The notes under the pieces are model-generated. The model saw only the letters and a list, made by a program, of their open reading frames with translations, did no database searches and was not told where the DNA came from. Of a stretch of DNA of 5,847 bases, positions 1-5,847 are shown one piece after another; the stretch's first letter is position 1, and every line of letters begins with the position of its first letter. The position numbers and the translations under genes were made by a program. The DNA is from Gemmatimonadota bacterium (GTDB taxonomy: Bacteria; Gemmatimonadota; Gemmatimonadetes; Gemmatimonadales; GWC2-71-9). Where the stretch lies: the NCBI GenBank assembly GCA_003220955.1, contig QHTW01000103.1:1-5847 (forward strand), written 5' to 3'.

Positions 1-1812
<1,812 letters not shown>

Positions 1813-1825
<13 letters not shown>

Positions 1826-1846
1826 GAGACAACGTGAACCCCGCTC
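1813..1846 (-). promoter_or_regulatory. 13-bp hairpin covering the ABC exporter start codon; attenuator, terminator or translational control
   Basis: Arms 1846-1834 and 1825-1813 (minus-strand order) pair over 13 bases, with 12 Watson-Crick pairs and one G-U pair in the minus-strand RNA, around an 8-base loop. The stem contains a GCGGGG/CCCCGC core and should be very stable. It lies just after the LVIVD stop codon, and its 3' arm begins exactly with the GTG start of the ABC exporter. The following sequence, GTTCTTCCC, is only weakly T-rich, so a classical intrinsic terminator is possible but not typical. The hairpin itself is read directly from the sequence; its role is inference. Confidence 0.55.
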
Positions 1847-1867
1847 TGGACCGTAGTCAACTGCCCG

Positions 1868-3880
1868 TTACTTGGCGAGATCGCTCACCACGCCGATCAG
1901 CAGGTGCACCTTCGCCTGATCGCTCGACCCCTGGGCGGCGGCGTTCAGCTGCGTCGTCAACTGACTCAACGCGGCCCGGCGCTTCTGGCCCGACGCTTTG
2001 TCCGCACGCTTCAGCGCATCCCGGGTAGCCTTGAGCCTGGCCGCCGCCAGCCCATTGGACCGCTCCAGCTGATCAACGTACGCCTGGGCCACGACGAAAC
2101 TCGCGGGCCAGACCAGCTTTTGCTGATCCTGCGCATTCAGGTAATCGAAATGGATGAGCTTCGCGGCGTCGATCTCGTTTTGCGACAGCAGCGCGCTCGG
2201 CTTCAGCTCGAGAATGTCGAGGCCGCGCGCGATCTCAGAGCTGATGATGTAGCCATTGTACCAGTACGCGGACCACGAGCCCGCGCCGACCAGCTTCGTC
2301 GAGTCCATCGGCCCGCGGTCGAAGAACGCGATCTCTTTGGGATGCGACGGATCGGTCCAATCGAACACCGAGATGCCGCCCTGATACCACCCCTGGGCCA
2401 TGATATCGCGACCCGGTACCGGAATCAGGGTGCCGTTGTGAGCCACGCAGTTCTCGTTCGAGGTCTGGGCGACCGGAAGCTTGTAGTAGTTCTTGAACGC
2501 CATCGCGCTTCCCGAAAGCGTGAAGATCGCGTCCGCGCCCCACTCTGGCTTGTCGGTCACGCGGCAGCGAGGCTGGAGGCCGCCGCCCCATTCGTCCGTG
2601 AACAGGATCTTGCTGCCGTCGTTGTTGAACGTGGCGGAGTGCCAGAACGAGAAGTTCGAATCAGATACCGCGCCGATGCGCTTGGGATTGCCGGCGTCGC
2701 GGATATCGAGCAGCAGGCCGTAGCCGCCGCAGGCCCCGCCGGCCAGCCCGATCGCGGGGTAGACGGTGATATCGTGGCACTGGGTTGGCCCGGCATTGGG
2801 ATTGAAGCCCTGACGCCGACGATTCGCCTCGATGCGTTTCGTCACGAGGTCCTGGGCGTTCGACCGCAGCGTGGCGGTGTCGGCGGCTGTCGGTACCCCG
2901 GTACCCCCGCGGGCCTTGACGATGCTGTCGAGCGCTGACTTGACGAACGGAGGGCCGAGGATGATGTCACGACCTTCGAACGTCACCACGTAACCGCCCG
3001 CGGCGCGGGTGGAATCGATCTCGCGCTTTAGCTCGGCGATGTCCTCGGGTGCCTCACCATGACGCGGCGGCGCGACCAGATCCTGAAAGATGCGGGGCGA
3101 GCTGACGATATGAGCCTGCTCGGGATGCGCGAGCGGAACCTGAATCACTTCGATACGGAACAGCGCCGTGCTCGGCGTGCTGTCCACTGATCCGACCGCG
3201 CAACCGGCCAATTCATTCGAAGAGCGGACCGGTGCCGAGCCGGAAACGTAGATATAGACATTGTCCGTGTCGTTCGGCTGGGTCACGACGGTATGGGTAT
3301 GCGAGCCCCGGCACGTCTGCACATCGGTGAGGTGGCGGGGGTTGGCGATGTCCGTCGCGTCGAAGATGCGGATGCCGCGCAGCCGCTCATGACTGACGGT
3401 ATCGGTCACGCCCTGCTTGCCGCAGTCGGTGCGCCCGTTCAGCGCCTCACCGGACACGAACAGCAGGTTGCGGAAGACGGAGACGTCGCTCTGCGAGCCG
3501 GGGCAGACGAAGGCCCGCTTCAGGGTCGGATGCTTGGGGTCCGAGATATCCCACACCTGGATCCCGGAGAAATTCCCCTGAATGACGTAGTTGCCCCGGA
3601 TTGAGAGATCGGAGTTGATGAAGTTGAAGTCGCCCGGGTTCGTCTTGTTGAGGAACGAGTCCGAGGGCGGCGTCGTCGACACCAGGTTCAGATTCCAGGC
3701 GGCCTGGGCGGCGTCGAACCAGCCGGCCCGAAGCCCGATGCGTGGGTCCGGTTTCCCGGGCGACGCTGTCGCAGGTGTCGTTGTCGACGACGCCTTATAG
3801 CCTGCCTGCGCCTGTAAGGTCGCAGAACCAGCGGACACCAGCGCGACGGCGGAAATGACGCACGAAAACCGTGATTTCAC
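1868..3880 (-). CDS. Secreted LVIVD-repeat beta-propeller protein, function unknown
   Basis: This 670-residue protein starts with a Sec signal peptide (basic MKSR, hydrophobic core about 8-22, likely cleavage near AQA at 24-26), so it should be periplasmic or surface-located. It has recognisable LVIVD-type propeller repeats with the pattern G-hydrophobic-DxxDxxxP at about 106-124 (GIQVWDISDP), 169-187, 387-405 and 501-519, plus a degenerate one near 553-559. The mature part has eight cysteines (126, 153, 190, 227, 368, 384, 439, 478), which could form disulfides, and His-bearing motifs SHTH (194-197), CHD (368-370), FWHS (412-415) and AHN (480-482). A charged helical insertion (about 275-360) interrupts the propeller, and a Lys/Ala/Gln-rich, probably helical or coiled-coil tail occupies about 566-670. 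The GTG start is supported by a GGAG box six bases upstream, and the gene overlaps the DUF305 stop by GTGA. No enzyme activity can be assigned; LVIVD proteins are described mainly as bacterial and archaeal surface proteins. Confidence 0.9.
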   Translation of the reverse strand: MKSRFSCVISAVALVSAGSATLQAQAGYKASSTTTPATASPGKPDPRIGLRAGWFDAAQAAWNLNLVSTTPPSDSFLNKTNPGDFNFINSDLSIRGNYVIQGNFSGIQVWDISDPKHPTLKRAFVCPGSQSDVSVFRNLLFVSGEALNGRTDCGKQGVTDTVSHERLRGIRIFDATDIANPRHLTDVQTCRGSHTHTVVTQPNDTDNVYIYVSGSAPVRSSNELAGCAVGSVDSTPSTALFRIEVIQVPLAHPEQAHIVSSPRIFQDLVAPPRHGEAPEDIAELKREIDSTRAAGGYVVTFEGRDIILGPPFVKSALDSIVKARGGTGVPTAADTATLRSNAQDLVTKRIEANRRRQGFNPNAGPTQCHDITVYPAIGLAGGACGGYGLLLDIRDAGNPKRIGAVSDSNFSFWHSATFNNDGSKILFTDEWGGGLQPRCRVTDKPEWGADAIFTLSGSAMAFKNYYKLPVAQTSNENCVAHNGTLIPVPGRDIMAQGWYQGGISVFDWTDPSHPKEIAFFDRGPMDSTKLVGAGSWSAYWYNGYIISSEIARGLDILELKPSALLSQNEIDAAKLIHFDYLNAQDQQKLVWPASFVVAQAYVDQLERSNGLAAARLKATRDALKRADKASGQKRRAALSQLTTQLNAAAQGSSDQAKVHLLIGVVSDLAK

Positions 3881-4458
3881 TGAGAGCTCCGTTTCAGGTC
3901 GTCCAGCATGAGGGTCATACGGTTGATTTCGGTGGTCTGGTCGGCGTTGACATCAGAAGCGAACCGGAAAATTGGGCCGTCCTGCGCCGCCCCGGGCACC
4001 GCGAGCAGTTGCTGCACCATCGTGATGGCCCCCTGATGGTGCTGGATCATGAACGTGAGGAACAGCCGGTCGAACTCCGGACCGCGCCCGGCATCGAGCT
4101 GCGCCATCTGCTCCGGCGTCAACATGCCCGGCATCAGCATCGGTTGGTCCATCCCCTGCATGATATGGCCGCGCGGGTCGGCCGGTGGGACGTACTCACC
4201 GTGCTCCCGCAACCAGCGTTGGGCAAACGCGATCTCGTCGGTCTGCGCAACGACGATCCGCTCGCACAACACCCGCACGGCCGGACTCGCGCCGTGCGAC
4301 GGCGCCCACTTTGCCATTTGAATCGCCTGGGCGTGGTGGCCGATCATCCCGGCCACGAAATGCACGTCTGCGGGCGTGTAGTTCTTCGGAGTCTGCGCGG
4401 TGAGCACCCCGCCTGCTGGAGCAGCAAGCGCCAGGACAAGGGCGGTTCGTATCGTCAT
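3877..4458 (-). CDS. Secreted DUF305-family protein with duplicated HH motifs
   Basis: The 193-residue product has a signal peptide (about 1-21, ending LTA before QT) and is expected to be periplasmic. It contains two copies of the pattern DxxFxxxMIxHHxxAIxM, at residues 31-48 (His41-His42) and 130-147 (His140-His141), the hallmark of DUF305 and a sign of internal duplication of a helical bundle unit. Between them lies a methionine-rich segment (100-118, Met100, 103, 107, 109, 112, 118) including the family motif MPGML-TPEQM. His and Met clusters of this kind suggest metal binding, with copper often proposed for this family, but no biochemical role is established from sequence. The ATG at 4458-4456 is the only start after an in-frame TAG five codons upstream. 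Its TGA overlaps the GTG of the LVIVD gene, so the two are almost certainly co-transcribed and translationally coupled. Confidence 0.93.
   Translation of the reverse strand: MTIRTALVLALAAPAGGVLTAQTPKNYTPADVHFVAGMIGHHAQAIQMAKWAPSHGASPAVRVLCERIVVAQTDEIAFAQRWLREHGEYVPPADPRGHIMQGMDQPMLMPGMLTPEQMAQLDAGRGPEFDRLFLTFMIQHHQGAITMVQQLLAVPGAAQDGPIFRFASDVNADQTTEINRMTLMLDDLKRSSQ
3887..3890 (-). promoter_or_regulatory. Ribosome binding site of the LVIVD gene
   Basis: GGAG on the minus strand sits six bases before the GTG start at 3880-3878 and lies inside the last codons of the DUF305 gene. It fixes the GTG as the start and fits translational coupling through the GTGA stop/start overlap. The two other starts in this group lack such a box. 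Confidence 0.7.
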
Positions 4459-4467
4459 ATCCGCGTA

Positions 4468-4473
4468 AAGCTA
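4468..4473 (-). promoter_or_regulatory. Possible -10 element for the DUF305 / LVIVD group
   Basis: TAGCTT on the minus strand fits the TAnnnT form of a -10 box and ends nine bases before the DUF305 ATG, implying a leader of only a few bases. No convincing -35 is found 16-18 bases upstream and no Shine-Dalgarno is seen before the ATG. The sequence resembles the ligase upstream region on the other strand (both contain CTTTAC close to the start). This is weak evidence. Confidence 0.25.
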
Positions 4474-4510
4474 CCCCGAATACCGGGACTGACGAGCACC
4501 CGGCCTCGGG

Positions 4511-4541
4511 TTGAGAAATGAAACGTGAGCCCCGCTACTTT
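4511..4541 (+). promoter_or_regulatory. Possible ligase promoter, leaderless type
   Basis: TTGAGA (4511-4516) could be a -35 box and TACTTT (4536-4541) a -10 box, with a rather long 19-base spacer. The -10 ends five bases before the ligase ATG, so transcription would begin at or next to the start codon. There is no Shine-Dalgarno before that ATG, which agrees with a leaderless message. The assignment is inference from motif and spacing. Confidence 0.38.
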
Positions 4542-4546
4542 ACAGC

Positions 4547-5608
4547 ATGACCGTTTCACCTCCCATCGAACCCATGCTCGCCAAAATCGCCGACGAGGTG
4601 CCGCACGATGGCGATTTTCTGTTCGAGCCCAAGTGGGATGGATTTCGCGCGATCGTGTTCCGAAGCAAGGACGACGTGTTCATCCAGAGTCGCGACCTGC
4701 GACCGCTCGATCGCTACTTCCCGGAGCTCCACGAGGTCTTGCTGGAGCGGCTGCCGGGCGGCGTCGTCGTGGACGGCGAGATCGTCATGCCCACCAAGCA
4801 CGGGCTCGACTTCGGTGGGCTCCAGATGCGGCTGCATCCCGCGGCGTCACGCGTCGCGAAACTCGCCAAGGCCACGCCGGCCGCGTTCGTGGCCTTCGAT
4901 CTTCTCGCGGTCGATGGCAAGAGCCTGATTGACGAGCCGCAGCGAGACCGCCGAGCACAGCTCGAAAAGCTCTTCAAGAAGATCCGGCGCCCGCTGTACC
5001 TCACGCCCATGACGCGTGACCGCGATCTCGCCGTCGATTGGCTGAAGCGCTTCGAGGGCGCCGGGCTCGACGGCGTGATTGCCAAACCCGCGACGGCCGC
5101 GTACCAGCCCGGGAAGCGCGCGATGTTCAAGATCAAGCATGTGCGCACCGCTGATTGTGTCGTGGCCGGGTTTCGCTGGCACAAGAGCGGCAAAGACACC
5201 CTGGGATCGCTGCTCCTCGGTCTCTACGACGACGAAGGTACACTGCAGCACGTCGGTGTGACGTCCGCGTTTCCCATGGCGATGCGCAAGCAGCTCGTGA
5301 AAGAGCTGGCGCCGCTGCGCAAGGACGCACTTCAGCGTCATCCCTGGCGCGCGTGGGCCGGCGTCGAGGCCGAGTCGAGTCGAATGCCCGGCGGGCAGAG
5401 CCGCTGGAGCGCCGGGAAGGATCTCTCGTGGGAGCCGCTGCGCGTCGAGCGGGTGTGCGAAGTAAAGTACGACCACATGGAAGGCGACCGCTTCCGCCAC
5501 CCGCCGGTGTTTCTGCGCTGGCGCCCCGACAAGAAGCCTAAGGACTGTCGTTACGACCAGCTCGAAGTCACTCCGGCTTACGAGCTGGCGAAGGTGTTCG
5601 GGGCCTGA
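4547..5608 (+). CDS. ligC: ATP-dependent DNA ligase, LigC type
   Basis: The 353-residue protein seals DNA nicks using ATP through a covalent lysyl-AMP intermediate, acting on chromosomal DNA. The nucleotidyltransferase domain (about 1-200) shows motif I EPKWDGFR with nucleophile Lys29, motif Ia around SRD (48-50), motif III VVDGEIV with Glu78, motif IIIa AFVAFDLLAVDG (113-124), motif IV GLDGVIAKP (173-181) and motif V MFKIKH with Lys195 and Lys197. The OB-fold domain (about 201-353) ends with the motif VI-like RWRPDKKP (324-331). Length and lack of extra N- or C-terminal domains match stand-alone LigC ligases (mycobacterial LigC is near 350 residues), not multidomain LigD or larger LigB. LigC enzymes are linked to repair with a partner polymerase domain, and a candidate partner lies convergently on the other strand. 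The ATG is the only canonical start after an in-frame TGA at 4526-4528. All catalytic residues are present. The symbol is by family resemblance. Confidence 0.93.
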   Translation: MTVSPPIEPMLAKIADEVPHDGDFLFEPKWDGFRAIVFRSKDDVFIQSRDLRPLDRYFPELHEVLLERLPGGVVVDGEIVMPTKHGLDFGGLQMRLHPAASRVAKLAKATPAAFVAFDLLAVDGKSLIDEPQRDRRAQLEKLFKKIRRPLYLTPMTRDRDLAVDWLKRFEGAGLDGVIAKPATAAYQPGKRAMFKIKHVRTADCVVAGFRWHKSGKDTLGSLLLGLYDDEGTLQHVGVTSAFPMAMRKQLVKELAPLRKDALQRHPWRAWAGVEAESSRMPGGQSRWSAGKDLSWEPLRVERVCEVKYDHMEGDRFRHPPVFLRWRPDKKPKDCRYDQLEVTPAYELAKVFGA

Positions 5609-5813
5609 TTTTCTCGGGCACATGCTGCAGGTTGATGCGAATACGATACCAGGCTGAGGAGCGGCCGCGCATCTGATCCACGAGCACATCGGCCGGCTCG
5701 AGGTGTTTCGCGATACGCGCGTGCCGCTTCTTCCATCTCGCCAAGCCGGCCAGCGCTTCCTTCTTATCCTTGCCTGTGCTGACTTCGATCAGAGGATACT
5801 TCTCCGCCCGCGC
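5568..5813 (-). pseudogene. Start-less 81-residue C-terminal module, in frame behind the PolDom stop codon
   Basis: Directly after the TGA at 5816-5814 the same frame stays open for 81 codons to a TGA at 5570-5568. It reads like real protein: a charged KYPLIEVSTGKDKKEA start, a helical AGLARWKKRHARIAKHLEP stretch, then ADVLVDQMRGRSSAWYRIR and INLQHVPE. I associate the last two strings with the extension that follows the polymerase core in some LigD-pol proteins, from memory. No ATG, GTG or TTG lies before residue 24, so it cannot start well by itself. The simplest reading is that a CGA to TGA change cut the tail off a longer polymerase-domain protein. Alternatives are a sequencing error, read-through, or a separate gene with an unusual start. 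The last 41 bases overlap the end of ligC on the opposite strand, and this overlapping tail (RPRTPSPARKPE) looks less conserved. Confidence 0.55.
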
Positions 5814-5847
5814 TCACGACTTGGACGGCTGCACGCGCGGCGGCTCA
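5814..5847 (-). CDS. C-terminal end of a LigD-type polymerase (PolDom) protein, partial
   Basis: Only the last ten codons are inside the window, reading EPPRVQPSKS and ending at TGA (5816-5814). The PPRVQPS string matches, as I remember the family, the conserved C-terminal end of LigD-like primase-polymerase domain proteins, which extend ends and fill gaps with ribo- or deoxynucleotides before ligation. Its position next to a LigC ligase supports this, since the two are known partners. The body of the gene lies beyond the right edge, so catalytic residues cannot be inspected. The identification rests on ten residues plus context. Confidence 0.55.
   Translation of the reverse strand, partial: EPPRVQPSKS

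Noticed and set aside
1904..2938. 344-codon plus-strand open frame opposite the LVIVD gene
   Set aside because: The opposite strand encodes a coherent signal-peptide and repeat protein; this frame shows no domain and is a GC-driven shadow.
4474..4490. Short inverted repeat (CCCG/CGGG) in the divergent intergenic region as an operator or terminator
   Set aside because: The stem is only four base pairs with a five-base loop and no supporting context; expected by chance at this base composition.
4847..5689. 280-codon minus-strand frame opposite ligC
   Set aside because: ligC has every catalytic motif on the plus strand. This frame is also not the one that carries the conserved polymerase-associated peptide.
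5814..5816. TGA read as selenocysteine
   Set aside because: The site is in a linker, not at a redox centre, and no obvious SECIS-like stem-loop follows it; nonsense change or error is simpler.
5767..5817. GTG overlapping the TGA (GTGA) as a start for a gene downstream of the polymerase frame
   Set aside because: This GTG is in a different frame from the conserved 81-residue stretch and hits TAA after 17 codons.

Overview
The window is GC-rich bacterial DNA, almost entirely coding, with little intergenic sequence. The combination of a LVIVD-repeat secreted protein, a DUF305 protein, a LigC-type ATP-dependent DNA ligase and a LigD-type polymerase-domain protein suggests a soil-type, high-GC phylum such as Gemmatimonadota. 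Actinobacteria or another phylum cannot be excluded, and this is inference from gene content, not a sequence match.

Layout. On the minus strand, from 4458 down to the left edge, three genes run in one direction: a secreted DUF305 protein (4458-3877), a secreted LVIVD beta-propeller protein (3880-1868), and a half-size ABC exporter (1825 to beyond base 1, with only the extreme C-terminus missing). The first two overlap by the four bases GTGA and so look translationally coupled. The third follows after 42 bases that contain a strong hairpin reaching into its start codon. An 88-base divergent intergenic region (4459-4546) separates this group from a plus-strand ligC-type ATP-dependent DNA ligase (4547-5608), whose upstream sequence suggests a leaderless transcript. 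From the right edge, a minus-strand reading frame converges on the ligase and overlaps its 3' end by 41 bases. It begins with what looks like the last ten residues of a LigD-type polymerase domain protein, meets an in-frame TGA, and then continues for 81 open codons that read as a conserved C-terminal module with no start codon of its own.

How the genes may work together. The DUF305 and LVIVD proteins both carry Sec-type signal peptides and His/Met- or Cys/His-rich sequences, so they may form a periplasmic or cell-surface module, possibly metal-related; the function is unknown. The ABC exporter may or may not belong to that module. The ligase and polymerase-domain protein are a recognised pairing in bacterial end-joining and gap-filling repair, here arranged tail to tail. 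No Ku gene is visible.

Most of the window is ordinary. The points most worth checking are the in-frame TGA in the polymerase-associated frame (5814-5816), the hairpin on the ABC exporter start codon, and a 15-base element that recurs upstream of ligC. There are no RNA genes, mobile elements or CRISPR arrays that I can support, and no stretch over 300 bases lacks a gene.
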